Of a DNA stretch of 64,000 nucleotides, positions 45,498 through 55,149 are shown in pieces. Position numbers and translations under genes: made by a program. The stretch covers positions 62,001 to 126,000 of the forward strand of contig LADT01000013.1 in NCBI GenBank assembly GCA_000961765.1, in the 5' to 3' direction. The DNA is from Clostridiaceae bacterium BRH_c20a. Its GTDB lineage: Bacteria; Bacillota; Peptococcia; Peptococcales; BICA1-8. The stretch's first letter is position 1, and the number at the start of each line of letters is the position of its first letter. The notes beneath the pieces are model-generated. The model ran no database searches. It was not told the DNA's origin and saw only the letters and a program-made list of their open reading frames with translations.

Positions 45498-46232
45498 TTA
45501 GGATACCTTTGTTGTATTAACTTTTACACCAGGTCCCATAGTGGATGAAACAGTAATGCTTCTCAAATACTGACCTTTAGAACTGGCTGGTTTAGCTTTA
45601 ACAAGAACATCTATTATTGTCTGAAAGTTTTCCTGGAGTTTTTCTACATCAAAGGAAGCTTTACCGATAGGAACATGGATAATACTTGTTTTGTCTATCC
45701 TATACTCAATTTTACCGGCTTTAACCTCATTAACAGCTCTTTCAACATCAAAAGTAACAGTTCCGGTTTTGGGGTTAGGCATTAATCCTTTAGGACCTAA
45801 TATCCGGCCTAATTTTCCAACTGTGCCCATCATATCAGGAGTTGCAATAGCAACATCAAAACCAAACCATCCACCTTGGATTTTTTCCAGCATATCTTCA
45901 GCGCCTACAAAATCAGCACCTGCAGCCTCTGCTTCTTTAGCTTTTTCACCTTTGGCAAAGACTAAGACACTGCGGGTCTTACCGGTGCCGTGAGGCAATA
46001 CAACAGCACCACGGATCTGTTGATCAGCATGACGGGGATCCACACCCAATTTCACTGCAACTTCAATTGTTTCATCAAATTTAGCTTTAGCCATTGTTTT
46101 CGCCAATTCTAGAGCCTGCTGCGGTTCATAAACTGTCTGTTTTTCATATGTTTTTATAGAATCCAGGTAATTTTTACCATGTTTTGGCACCTTACATTCC
46201 TCCTTGTGGTATTTGCGGAAAAATCCTCCCAC
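45498..46232 (-). CDS. rplA: 50S ribosomal protein L1 (true start probably internal, after [14 protein letters not shown])
   Basis: [31 protein letters not shown]. Confidence 0.97.
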   Translation of the reverse strand: MGGFFRKYHKEECKVPKHGKNYLDSIKTYEKQTVYEPQQALELAKTMAKAKFDETIEVAVKLGVDPRHADQQIRGAVVLPHGTGKTRSVLVFAKGEKAKEAEAAGADFVGAEDMLEKIQGGWFGFDVAIATPDMMGTVGKLGRILGPKGLMPNPKTGTVTFDVERAVNEVKAGKIEYRIDKTSIIHVPIGKASFDVEKLQENFQTIIDVLVKAKPASSKGQYLRSITVSSTMGPGVKVNTTKVS

Positions 46233-46233
46233 T

Positions 46234-46289
46234 TAATCTTAGGTTAAGGTTAAGATTTTTTCTCAGCCTTAGCCTTAGCCTTAACCTGT
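46234..46289. repeat. Family A copy A6, between rplK and rplA
   Basis: TTAGGTTAAGGTTAAGATTTTTTCTCAGCCTTAGCCTTAGCCTTAACC. Confidence 0.88.
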
Positions 46290-46303
46290 CCCCCGTTAGG
46301 GAC

Positions 46304-46732
46304 CTATCCTTCTACGATTTCGATACCCATACTGCGGGCGGTACCTTCTATCATTCTCATAGCGGCTTCAACCGAAGCTGCATTTAAGTCCTTCATCTTT
46401 TCTTCAGCTATTTGGCGAACCTTAGATATAGGAACCTTGGCAACCTTTTTACGGTTTGGTTCACCAGAAGCTCTTTCAATACCTGCAGCTTTTTTCAAAA
46501 GTACAGCGGCGGGGGGCGTTTTGGTGATAAATGTAAACGACCTGTCCGCAAAAACTGTAATTTCAACAGGAATAATTAAACCTATCTGGTTTTTTGTTCT
46601 CTCATTAAATTCTTTACAAAAACCCATAATGTTAACACCATGCTGACCTAATGCAGGTCCTACTGGTGGTGCAGGATTTGCTTTACCTGCATTTACCTGC
46701 AACTTTATAAAACCAATTACTTTTTTTGCCAT
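46304..46732 (-). CDS. rplK: 50S ribosomal protein L11
   Basis: [35 protein letters not shown]. Confidence 0.98.
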   Translation of the reverse strand: MAKKVIGFIKLQVNAGKANPAPPVGPALGQHGVNIMGFCKEFNERTKNQIGLIIPVEITVFADRSFTFITKTPPAAVLLKKAAGIERASGEPNRKKVAKVPISKVRQIAEEKMKDLNAASVEAAMRMIEGTARSMGIEIVEG

Positions 46733-46808
46733 TTAGGGTACACCTCCTTAGACAAGTTGTGGTATAGCGGGGTTTAACCCTCCCACTAAAACAAAACAAA
46801 ATTATACT

Positions 46809-47333
46809 TTATACTTTAGCTACCTGTGTGAATTCAAGTTCAACAGGTGTCTCACGACCAAACATAGAAAGGAGAACTTTGACTTTACCTTTATCGGGAT
46901 ATATTTCCCCAATTATCCCCAAGAAGTTTTCAAAGGGACCGGAGTTAACCCGAATATTTTCCCCTACGTTTAAATCAATCCTAGCTTTAGGATCTTCTAC
47001 TCCCATTTGTTTCAAGAGGTTTTTCACCTCTGAATCATGTAAAGGTACCGGTTTTGAACCCGTACCAACAAAACCAGTAACTCCTGTGGTATTTCTAACT
47101 ACATACCAAGAGTCATCTGTCATTTTCATTTCTACTAATACATATCCCGGGAATACTTTGCGTTTGACAATCTTCTTTTTTCCATTTTTAATTTCCATTT
47201 CATCTTCCATGGGGACTAATATGCGAAAAATTTTATCACCCATGTTCATCGACTCAACTCGTTTTTCCAAATTAGCTTTAACTTTGTTTTCGTATCCCGA
47301 ATACGTATGAATAACATACCACTTTTTATCCAT
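46809..47333 (-). CDS. nusG: Transcription termination/antitermination factor NusG
   Basis: KWYVIHTYSGYENKVKANLEKR...VFPGYVLVEMKMTDDSWYVVRNTTGVTGFVG. Confidence 0.98.
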   Translation of the reverse strand: MDKKWYVIHTYSGYENKVKANLEKRVESMNMGDKIFRILVPMEDEMEIKNGKKKIVKRKVFPGYVLVEMKMTDDSWYVVRNTTGVTGFVGTGSKPVPLHDSEVKNLLKQMGVEDPKARIDLNVGENIRVNSGPFENFLGIIGEIYPDKGKVKVLLSMFGRETPVELEFTQVAKV

Positions 47334-47383
47334 AACACAAGGGCCCTATCACCAGGACCCCCACCCCCTCAACAAACCAATTC

Positions 47384-47608
47384 TTAGATTATTAACTCCA
47401 AGACAAAGCTAAGGGCGGAATCAACAACCCAGATCATTGCAGATACTATAACAACCGTAACCAAAACAACGGAAGTATAAGTAATTAACTCTGATTTATT
47501 TGGCCAATGTACTTTTTTTAGCTCATTTAATGAGCCTTTAGTATATTTTTTTAGTCTTTCCATTAGGCCCGGTTTTTTTTCAGCTTGTCTCACACTCATT
47601 TTCTCCAC
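47384..47608 (-). CDS. secE: Preprotein translocase subunit SecE
   Basis: Small single-TM protein, ELKKVHWPNKSELITYTSVVLVTV. Confidence 0.95.
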   Translation of the reverse strand: MEKMSVRQAEKKPGLMERLKKYTKGSLNELKKVHWPNKSELITYTSVVLVTVVIVSAMIWVVDSALSFVLELII

Positions 47609-47616
47609 TTCCCTAA

Positions 47617-47766
47617 CTACTTAGTTTCTTTATGAACAGTATGGGTTTTGCAAAATGGGCAGTATTTCTTAAGCTCAATTCTATCCGGGTTGTTTTTCTT
47701 GTTCTTGTTAGTACTATAATTACGGCGTTTACACTCAGTACACGCTATTGTAATACCTAAACGCAC
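47617..47766 (-). CDS. rpmG: 50S ribosomal protein L33 (GTG start, absent from the ORF track)
   Basis: Minus-strand translation [49 protein letters not shown]. Confidence 0.97.
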   Translation of the reverse strand: MRLGITIACTECKRRNYSTNKNKKNNPDRIELKKYCPFCKTHTVHKETK

Positions 47767-48145
47767 TGGCGCCACCTCCTAGTCGAATCTTACTAGATTA
47801 CTATTATTTAATCAGTACCTTATCTACTTTAGCACACCGGTTGCAGATGTGTCAACTGCAAATTAGCCGTTAGTTACTATGTACTGATGGTCTATGGTCT
47901 ATTGATAGAATTACTAAGTTATAATTAAATGTATTTTTGCCAATCGCCGGCTGAATTAGTCAAAAGCTAGCATAACATTATGCTTTTCATTGTAAATGTA
48001 ATGCTTTATCATATTTCCTCTATTTTTCTAAGTTATTCTACATAATTTTAAAAAACCTGTCAATTAGATAAGGGTGAATCATGACAGCATGACGTAATGC
48101 CGACTCGAAGACGTCACGCTAGCCATCTAAATCACCCTATACTAA

Positions 48146-48184
48146 AAAAAGAGCAAGATGTGATTACTCATCTTGCTCTTTTTT
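48146..48184 (-). terminator. Terminator downstream of the tRNA cluster
   Basis: AAAAAAAGAGCAAGATGtgattactCATCTTGCTCTTTTTT long perfect hairpin. Confidence 0.85.
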
Positions 48185-48185
48185 A

Positions 48186-48262
48186 TGGTGGCGGCGCAGG
48201 GATTTGAACCCCGGACACTGCGGGTATGAACCGCATGCTCTAGCCAACTGAGCTACGCCGCC
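48186..48262 (-). tRNA. tRNA-Met (CAT, elongator type)
   Basis: GGCGGCGTAGCTCAGTTGGCTAGAGCATGCGGTTCATACCCGCAGTGTCCGGGGTTCAAATCCCTGCGCCGCCACCA. Confidence 0.95.
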
Positions 48263-48292
48263 ATATATTTTATTAATCGCCTCAACTTGAGC

Positions 48293-48369
48293 TGGAGCCC
48301 ATAACCGGGATTGAACCGGTGAACCTCCGCCTTACCAAGGCGACGCTCTACCAACTGAGCTATATGGGC
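48293..48369 (-). tRNA. tRNA-Thr (GGT)
   Basis: GCCCATATAGCTCAGTTGGTAGAGCGTCGCCTTGGTAAGGCGGAGGTTCACCGGTTCAATCCCGGTTATGGGCTCCA. Confidence 0.95.
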
Positions 48370-48373
48370 AAAA

Positions 48374-48449
48374 TGGTTGCGGGAGAAGGATTTGAACCTT
48401 CGACCTTCGGGTTATGAGCCCGACGAGCTGCCAGCTGCTCCATCCCGCG
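48374..48449 (-). tRNA. tRNA-fMet (CAT, initiator type)
   Basis: CGCGGGATGGAGCAGCTGGCAGCTCGTCGGGCTCATAACCCGAAGGTCGAAGGTTCAAATCCTTCTCCCGCAACCA; C1-A72 mismatch and GGG/CCC anticodon stem pairs. Confidence 0.95.
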
Positions 48450-48547
48450 CTAATCTGAAATCAGTCGTCAGAAATCGGATATCAGAATTTAAACCATAAT
48501 TTATCTTTTTTTCCGACCTCCGACCTCCGACCTCCGACTTCTGTTCT

Positions 48548-48633
48548 TGGTGGAGGGGACAGGATTCGAACCTGTGAAAGCGCAGCTAACAGATTTACAG
48601 TCTGCCCCCTTTGGCCAACTCGGGAACCCCTCC
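48548..48633 (-). tRNA. tRNA-Tyr (GTA)
   Basis: Long variable arm class II tRNA, CAGACTGTAAATCTG anticodon arm. Confidence 0.95.
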
Positions 48634-48666
48634 ATGTTTTTACTATTAGGTTAATTTATTGGGTCA

Positions 48667-48760
48667 GTGTCTACATGAATGTCTAGCTTACATGACGTGT
48701 CCATATGATTGTCAATTTTACATGACGTGTCACGATGAATGCCATTCTACCGGGATGTGT
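48667..48760. repeat. Family H array H2, exact 30-bp period
   Basis: GTGT boundary at 48667, 48697, 48727 and 48757; cores GACGTGTC / GATGTGTC. Confidence 0.92.
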
Positions 48761-48851
48761 CATCGTTTTTTTCGGTGGCACGATCGCACGGTCATGCAGT
48801 TTAGCCTGTAAGCCATGGCACGGATATACCGTATAGCCCTTAAGAGAAAAA

Positions 48852-48927
48852 TGGAGCCGACGATGGGACTCGAACCCGCAACCTGCTGATTACAAGTCAG
48901 CTGCTCTACCAATTGAGCTACGTCGGC
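48852..48927 (-). tRNA. tRNA-Thr (TGT)
   Basis: GCCGACGTAGCTCAATTGGTAGAGCAGCTGACTTGTAATCAGCAGGTTGCGGGTTCGAGTCCCATCGTCGGCTCCA. Confidence 0.95.
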
Positions 48928-49058
48928 CCGGCTATCTGTTTTACTGACAAAATCTATTTTATATCAAATTCGGCCTCAAGTCAACACTTTTTCAGTGGTA
49001 ATTACTGGTTTGTCCAGATAAATACTGACTCCTACTAGCCATTAAATACTCCTATTTC

Positions 49059-49730
49059 CTAGTCCCGTTTTTCTAGATATCTTTCTAGTTTTCTTTTCAC
49101 CCTTTGTAGTGCATTATCGATTGATTTTACATGTCTTTTCAAGTCAACAGCAATTTCCTGATAGGATTTGCCTTCTAGATAAGACATCAGAACTTTCCAT
49201 TCTAATGAACTTAATATCTCACCCATTTTTTCTTCAATGTCGTCAAACTCTTCTCTGCTAATAATAAGTTCCTCAGGATCGGTTATTTTGGAACCGGATA
49301 TTACATCTAATAAGGTTCTATCAGAATCCTCATCATAAATAGGCTTATTTAAGGAAACATAGGAATTAAGCGGGATATGTTTTTGTCTGGTAGCTGTTTT
49401 AATAGCAGTTATTATTTGACGAGTAATACATAACTCCGCAAAAGCACGGAAGGAAGACAATTTATCATAGCGAAAATCCCGTATAGCTTTATATAAGCCA
49501 ATCATCCCTTCTTGAATAATGTCTTCACGATCAGCACCTATGAGAAAGTATGATCTAGCCTTTGCCCTCACGAAATTCTTGTATTTATTAATTAAAAACT
49601 CCAGAGCATAGGTATCACCGTCTTTTGCTATTTCTACTACTTTTTCATCATCCATTATCTCAAAGGTGTCGCAAAGATCCTGCTTTGCAGTAATAGTCAT
49701 GCTCTCGCCTCCACTTAAAAATTTCAACAT
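49059..49730 (-). CDS. sigH: RNA polymerase sigma-H (sporulation sigma factor family)
   Basis: REDIIQEGMIGLYKAIRDFRYDKLSSFRAFAELCITRQIITAIKTATRQKHIPLNSYVSL. Confidence 0.95.
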   Translation of the reverse strand: MLKFLSGGESMTITAKQDLCDTFEIMDDEKVVEIAKDGDTYALEFLINKYKNFVRAKARSYFLIGADREDIIQEGMIGLYKAIRDFRYDKLSSFRAFAELCITRQIITAIKTATRQKHIPLNSYVSLNKPIYDEDSDRTLLDVISGSKITDPEELIISREEFDDIEEKMGEILSSLEWKVLMSYLEGKSYQEIAVDLKRHVKSIDNALQRVKRKLERYLEKRD

Positions 49731-49853
49731 TATGCAATTGTCTGAATATTGCCCAGCCTTAAAAAACCCATATACTCTTTAGTTTGTCCACTTATCACAT
49801 TGATAATTATACCCGAGGTCATAAAAATAAGTCAAGGAAAGTTTAAATTGCAG

Positions 49854-50369
49854 CTATTTACCCCGCCGCCATTTTTCAAGAATCACTTTAACTTCATCAG
49901 TCAAATGTGAGTCTAAGCGGTATGGCCTGTACTGATTTTCTTTAAAAAAATTCCTATTATTTTCCACTGTTTCTTCTACTTCTGCTAGAAGCTCCCGAGA
50001 GGATATGCGGTATGCCCCTTTGCCCCAAATCATCTCCTGCTCAGTTTTATCCGAAGTAGCAACAAAAACCCTGCAGTTGATACAAAAGGTAGAAACGAGC
50101 TTTTCAATTACTAAATCTGCAGGTACACCCTCTCCTGAATATATTACCTCCACCTTTCCGCAATACTCCCTACGCTCAACACCACCTTTTACAAGATGGG
50201 CATCAAACACCACTATAACTTTTATGCCTTTATATCCCGAATAATTACTAATAATCTGCAATAATTTCAAACGAGCATGTTCAAAGTTTTTTTCTTTTAA
50301 TTTTATGAGCTCTGGCCAAGCATTTATGACATTATATCCATCAATTATTAATATTTCATCATGGGGCAT
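49854..50369 (-). CDS. NYN/PIN-like domain protein, YacP family
   Basis: ILIIDGYNVINAWPEL, VVFDAHLVKGG; between sigH and rlmB. Confidence 0.88.
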   Translation of the reverse strand: MPHDEILIIDGYNVINAWPELIKLKEKNFEHARLKLLQIISNYSGYKGIKVIVVFDAHLVKGGVERREYCGKVEVIYSGEGVPADLVIEKLVSTFCINCRVFVATSDKTEQEMIWGKGAYRISSRELLAEVEETVENNRNFFKENQYRPYRLDSHLTDEVKVILEKWRRGK

Positions 50370-50508
50370 TCTGTCTCCTCCACTTTTTTCTACTGGCTAA
50401 GACTTTTAGGTCAGCAAGCAAAACTCGCCCCAGCGAGTTTTACCGTCCTTTCGTGGGCGAGTGGGCGCGAAAACAAGATATAACGAAATTTATGGGTCGT
50501 CACGCCTG

Positions 50509-51261
50509 TTAAGCATTACTTCTTTGTCGTAATGCTTCATATAGAACAACACCAGTTGCCACTGAGGCATTTAGTGAATTAATTTTACCTTGCATAGGTA
50601 TGGTGACTAAAAAGTCACACTTCTCCTCAGTTAGTTTGCCGAGGCCACTGCCTTCACTGCCAACAACAACTACAAGGGGCCCTTTTAAATCCTGTTCATA
50701 AAGCACTTTTCCCTGCAAAGAAGTACCGACTATCCAGCAGCCTTCCTTCTTCAACTGCTCCATAGTCTGCACAATATTAGCCACCCGGGCAACAGGCACA
50801 TATTCTACAGCACCTGCGGAAGCCTTTGCTACCCCTTCGGTTAAAGGAACAGCTCTCCTTTTAGGAATAATCACCCCGTGAGCCCCTGCTGCATCTGCAG
50901 TTCTTAATATGGCCCCTAAATTATGGGGGTCTTCAATTTCATCCAATATTATAATTAAGGGATCCTCATTTTTTTCTCGTGCTCTCTCTACGATATCCTG
51001 CCATTCTACATAATCAGCAGCCGACGCTAGAGCTGCAACCCCCTGGTGATTCTCACCGGAAAACATTTTGTCCAAATGGCTTCTCTCAACCTGTTGAAGA
51101 GTAATTCTTTTTTGTTTTGCAAGCTTAACAATTTCTTGTATTGGTCCTTTTTCCGTTCCCGCGGCTATAAGTATTTTGTTTATTGATTTATCCGACCTTA
51201 AAAGCTCCAATACAGGGTTTCTTCCAAAAATCTCAGCCATTTTTTTACACTCCTTTGACAT
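50509..51261 (-). CDS. rlmB: 23S rRNA (guanosine(2251)-2'-O)-methyltransferase RlmB
   Basis: IILDEIEDPHNLGAILRTADAAGAHGVI, VVGSEGSGL SpoU motifs. Confidence 0.94.
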   Translation of the reverse strand: MSKECKKMAEIFGRNPVLELLRSDKSINKILIAAGTEKGPIQEIVKLAKQKRITLQQVERSHLDKMFSGENHQGVAALASAADYVEWQDIVERAREKNEDPLIIILDEIEDPHNLGAILRTADAAGAHGVIIPKRRAVPLTEGVAKASAGAVEYVPVARVANIVQTMEQLKKEGCWIVGTSLQGKVLYEQDLKGPLVVVVGSEGSGLGKLTEEKCDFLVTIPMQGKINSLNASVATGVVLYEALRQRSNA

Positions 51262-51294
51262 ACTGAATGTCAGTGCTACAGTGCTACAGAAGAA
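51262..51294. repeat. Family G octamer array (reverse orientation)
   Basis: TACTGAATGTCAGTGCTACAGTGCTACAGAAGAAT. Confidence 0.82.
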
Positions 51295-51343
51295 TCTTTC
51301 TGACGCCCAATGGGCGCCCCTACCAATTATCCTGCAATGCCTG

Positions 51344-51410
51344 TGTCAGACGCAGATTATTCACCCGAAAGTATTGTTAGACGCAAAAAATATCCCATTA
51401 GTTAGCAATT
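51344..51410. repeat. Family C (TGTCAGACGCA) array
   Basis: TGTCAGACGCA at 51344 and TGTTAGACGCA at 51375 (step 31). Confidence 0.88.
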
Positions 51411-51419
51411 GTCTTTTCT

Positions 51420-51454
51420 GGGCACTGGTCACCGGGTTACTGGACACGGGACCC
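51420..51454. repeat. Family B heptamer array B4
   Basis: GGGCACTGGTCACCGGGTTACTGGACACGGGACCC. Confidence 0.75.
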
Positions 51455-51484
51455 AATTAACTCACACGCTTACTCACTAACACA

Positions 51485-52228
51485 CTAACACACTTTCCCG
51501 CTGAACTTCTCTCTCATTTCCTTCACTTGTCCACAAGTAAATTTGCCTTCAGGACAAGGACCGGCTATACATCCCGGCCCTGCAGCTTTAAAAATATTTG
51601 GAGCAGCATTTTTGCATAAGCTAAGCATTTCCACAGCCAGAGCCCTGATTTCCCACTGGGCACGATTACAGCAGCGGAGATTAAAAAAATGCAAAAGCTG
51701 TCGAGCATTCATGGTTACAATCATTTTAGTTTCTGCAGCATTTGGCAAAATAAAACGGGCATCCTCGTTGGATTTTTCCCCTTTATCACCCAATTTTTCC
51801 AGCCACCCATCATACCAGCTCTGAATTGTCAGCATCTGCCCTCTATACTCTTCAATAGCCTCCACACCTAATTCCTGAATACTAGGAGGAATTATGTAAT
51901 TAAAGGTTTCGCCTTGCTCCCGGCTTTGTTCACTTACGTATCTCTGAGATTTAACACTAAAACTTGCGATCCGGTGACGGGTAATTTGAGCCAAAAGGCT
52001 CCGCGATATGCCTTCTATCCCAAAAGTAAATGCAACATGTTCAATAGGCGAAAGATGCTCCATATCTAGGAGTTTATCAATAAAAGATCCTTGCTCTTTT
52101 TCTTCTACCCCTTTTTGAAGTTCAGTTAAATCACTACTGGTATAACATAGTTTAGCACCCATTGCTACAATCTCTTCCGGCCCGGGAGTATATCTCAATA
52201 ACTCCACCTTTAAATTTACATTCCCCAT
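51485..52228 (-). CDS. thyX: FAD-dependent thymidylate synthase
   Basis: FGIEGISRSLLAQITRHRIASFSVKSQRYV. Confidence 0.96.
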   Translation of the reverse strand: MGNVNLKVELLRYTPGPEEIVAMGAKLCYTSSDLTELQKGVEEKEQGSFIDKLLDMEHLSPIEHVAFTFGIEGISRSLLAQITRHRIASFSVKSQRYVSEQSREQGETFNYIIPPSIQELGVEAIEEYRGQMLTIQSWYDGWLEKLGDKGEKSNEDARFILPNAAETKMIVTMNARQLLHFFNLRCCNRAQWEIRALAVEMLSLCKNAAPNIFKAAGPGCIAGPCPEGKFTCGQVKEMREKFSGKVC

Positions 52229-52268
52229 TTCAAACCTCCACCCTCCACTTTTTCACCGTTTCACTTTT

Positions 52269-52691
52269 TCACTGTTCCACTATTTCTTCTATTTGCGACA
52301 AAAATTCATCTATCCGGCTAAATTCACCTTTTAAAAATAGATAACCAATTAACGTTTCCAGCCCCGTACTTTTCCGGTATTCAGTTACCTCAGTATTTTT
52401 AGGAACGTGACCTGATTTTGCATTACGTCCCCTTCGAGCAACAGCCCGCTCTGTTTCTGTAAGTTGACCTTCGATCCTTTCGAGCAGCCTTGCCTGTAAA
52501 GTAGCATTGACCCTTTTGATAGCTTCCTTATGTAAATTTTGCACCCTAACATGACCCTTTTCTATTAGGCTATTCCGTACATACAGCTCATAAACACCAT
52601 CACCAATATAAGCTAAAGTTAAAGATGGCAGCTGAGTAGGGTCTCCCTGAAAAGACGAAAACATAAGAACACTTCCTTTAAACTTATCCAT
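52269..52691 (-). CDS. mrnC: Mini-ribonuclease III
   Basis: PSLTLAYIGDGVYELYVRNSLI; between cysS and thyX. Confidence 0.92.
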   Translation of the reverse strand: MDKFKGSVLMFSSFQGDPTQLPSLTLAYIGDGVYELYVRNSLIEKGHVRVQNLHKEAIKRVNATLQARLLERIEGQLTETERAVARRGRNAKSGHVPKNTEVTEYRKSTGLETLIGYLFLKGEFSRIDEFLSQIEEIVEQ

Positions 52692-52716
52692 AATATTATA
52701 TCATTAATCCTACAGG

Positions 52717-52740
52717 AAAAAACGGCTCCGCCGTTTTTTA
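52717..52740 (-). terminator. Hairpin + U tract between cysS and mrnC
   Basis: AAAAAACGGCtccGCCGTTTTTT. Confidence 0.6.
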
Positions 52741-52846
52741 GGTTAAGGTTTCGCTTCGCTAGGTTAAGGTTAAGGAAGTACCTAAAAAAAATGCTTAATC
52801 TTAGCCTCAACCTAGCGAAACAAAATGAGCGAAACCTCAACCTTAG
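52740..52846. repeat. Family A copy A7 with full inverted arms
   Basis: AGGTTAAGGTTTCGCTTCGCTAGGTTAAGG ... CCTAGCGAAACAAAATGAGCGAAACCTCAACC. Confidence 0.92.
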
Positions 52847-52871
52847 TTGGAAGTAATGTTCCTTTAAAACA

Positions 52872-54446
52872 TTACTTCCAACTAGTTCCCTGTGGTGCAT
52901 CCTCAATAATTATACCCACATTTTTCAACTCCTCTCTTATTAAATCAGCAGTTTTAAAATCTTTATTTTTTCTGGCAATTTGCCTAATATTGATTATCAC
53001 TTCCATTATTTTTTCTAAAAGATCCGCTGCCTCCCCCTCATGCTTCCAAAGGGTTCCCTTAGTGCCGTCTTCCAAAACTATTCCAATTTCCTGTAAATGG
53101 TCCCTAATACTATCTGCAGTTTTAAAATTCTTTGCTGCTCTAGCATTTTGCCGTAATATGATTATTAAATTCATCAAACCATCAATATTTCCAGTTCCGT
53201 TCACTTCTTTTCCTAGGGAAATTCCCAAAACAGCTAATAAATCGTCAAATACTTTTTGCGCCTCTCCTAAAGAAGTTTTATCCAACTGTGGCTCCCTTAA
53301 GTAAGTATTTACCTCCCGAGCTAAATCAAATAATACAGCTATTGCTAAAGCGGTGTTGAAATCGTCATTCATAGCCCCTTGGAATTCTATACAGGCTTTT
53401 TCAGCCGCCTGCCTTATTTTCTTTCCATTATCATATTGTCCCGAGATTTTTAACCCGTTTAAAAGCTGCGAATAAGAATTGGATAGCCTTTCTAGCCCTT
53501 TTTGGGCTACCCTCAATTTTTCATCATCAAAATCTAGCGGACTGCGATAATGGGTAGCCAACAGGTAAAACCTTATTACCATTGGATCAAATTTCTCCAT
53601 TATTTCTCTAAGTAAAAAGAAATTACCTAGAGATTTGGACATTTTCTCTTGATTTATAGTTATAAAACCATTGTGCAGCCAGTACCTAGCCATAGGTGCA
53701 TCCATTAAGGCTTCCGTCTGGGCAATTTCATTTTCATGATGGGGGAAAACTAAGTCATAGCCTCCTCCATGAATATCAAACTCCTCACCCAAATACTTGC
53801 AGGACATTGCCGAGCACTCTATATGCCAGCCCGGCCGTCCTTGACCCCAGGGGCTATCCCAAGCAGGCTCTCCTGACTTAGCTTTTTTCCATAATGCAAA
53901 ATCCAAAGGATCTTTCTTTCGCTGGTCAACCTCTACCCTTGCCCCCGATAGGAGGTCATCAATACTTCTACCGGAAAGCTTCCCATAGTCAACAAATTTT
54001 CTTACGGAGAAATAAACATCTCCCTCAACCTCATAGGCATATCCTTTTTTTTCCAAATTTTTAACAAAGTTAATTATTTCTTCCATATGTTCACTTACTT
54101 TAGGATGGATATCTGCTCTTTTTACCATAAGCCTATCTGCATCCGTAAAATACTCAGTTATATATTTATCAGCTAAAGCCAAAGGATTTTCCTCTTCTTC
54201 TTTAGCTTTGTTGATAATCTTATCATCCACATCAGTAAAATTTTGCACATAAGTTACCTTATAACCCAGATATTCCAAATACCTTCTAATAGTATCAAAT
54301 ACTACTATGGGCCTAGCATTACCGAGATGAATAAAGTTATAGGTGGTCGGCCCACATACATACATTCGTACGTGTCCTTCCTCCTTGGTTATGAAATGTT
54401 CTCTCCTCTTAGTTAAGGTATTATAAACGTGTAAATTATTATTCAT
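52872..54446 (-). CDS. cysS: Cysteinyl-tRNA synthetase with duplicated C-terminal domain
   Basis: [29 protein letters not shown]-terminus carries two consecutive copies of the usual C-terminal motif. Confidence 0.96.
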   Translation of the reverse strand: MNNNLHVYNTLTKRREHFITKEEGHVRMYVCGPTTYNFIHLGNARPIVVFDTIRRYLEYLGYKVTYVQNFTDVDDKIINKAKEEEENPLALADKYITEYFTDADRLMVKRADIHPKVSEHMEEIINFVKNLEKKGYAYEVEGDVYFSVRKFVDYGKLSGRSIDDLLSGARVEVDQRKKDPLDFALWKKAKSGEPAWDSPWGQGRPGWHIECSAMSCKYLGEEFDIHGGGYDLVFPHHENEIAQTEALMDAPMARYWLHNGFITINQEKMSKSLGNFFLLREIMEKFDPMVIRFYLLATHYRSPLDFDDEKLRVAQKGLERLSNSYSQLLNGLKISGQYDNGKKIRQAAEKACIEFQGAMNDDFNTALAIAVLFDLAREVNTYLREPQLDKTSLGEAQKVFDDLLAVLGISLGKEVNGTGNIDGLMNLIIILRQNARAAKNFKTADSIRDHLQEIGIVLEDGTKGTLWKHEGEAADLLEKIMEVIINIRQIARKNKDFKTADLIREELKNVGIIIEDAPQGTSWK

Positions 54447-55104
54447 TTTTTTTACCCTCCAATTGATATACCTTTTCTTCGAGCCTTTGAACCTGCTTTT
54501 GCAAGCATAAAAGCATTTCTTGAACAGGATCTGGGAGATTATTGTGTTGCAAATCTATTTCATTTATTCTTTCTTTATTTAAATTTACTCCATCTTTAAT
54601 TACGACCCGCCCTGGTACCCCTACAACTGTACAATTCTCCGGAACCTCCCTTAGTACAACTGAGCCTGCCCCTATTCTTACATTATCCCCAACTTTAAAA
54701 GAACCAAGTACTTTTGCCCCGGTACTTATAACAACGTTATTTCCAATAGTCGGGTGTCGTTTACCCTTTTCTTTTCCTGTGCCTCCTAGAGTAACGCCCT
54801 GATAAATAGTAACATTATCTCCTATTTCTGCTGTTTCACCAATAACCACCCCTGCTCCATGGTCAATGAATAATCCTTCACCAATAGTGGCCCCCGGATG
54901 AATCTCAATCTGGGTAAGAAACCTTCCTACCTGCGAGATAAAGCGGGCTAAAACATACCATTTCATTTTGTAGAAAAAGTGACTGCTTCTGTGAAACCAG
55001 ATTGCATGTAATCCGGGATAATTTATTAAAATCTCTAAGATACTTTTAGCGGCAGGATCTCTCTCAAATACAACCTGTATATCCTTTTTTATTCTATTAA
55101 ACAT
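54439..55104 (-). CDS. cysE: Serine O-acetyltransferase
   Basis: [53 protein letters not shown]. Confidence 0.96.
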   Translation of the reverse strand: MFNRIKKDIQVVFERDPAAKSILEILINYPGLHAIWFHRSSHFFYKMKWYVLARFISQVGRFLTQIEIHPGATIGEGLFIDHGAGVVIGETAEIGDNVTIYQGVTLGGTGKEKGKRHPTIGNNVVISTGAKVLGSFKVGDNVRIGAGSVVLREVPENCTVVGVPGRVVIKDGVNLNKERINEIDLQHNNLPDPVQEMLLCLQKQVQRLEEKVYQLEGKKNE

Positions 55105-55149
55105 TATTATCTCCTCCTCTGTTTACTTATGGGTAAAGCTTTGTGGTCA

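Noticed and set aside
50418-50442. Hairpin AAACTCGCCCCAGCGAGTTT as a terminator
   Set aside because: No clear U tract and it lies between rlmB and yacP, both minus-strand; could be another repeat hairpin, so not called.
52619-52906. ORF 52619..52906 (-, 95 aa) and 52825..53304 (+, 159 aa)
   Set aside because: The first is mostly family A repeat and the mrnC 5' end; the second is antisense to the cysS 3' end.
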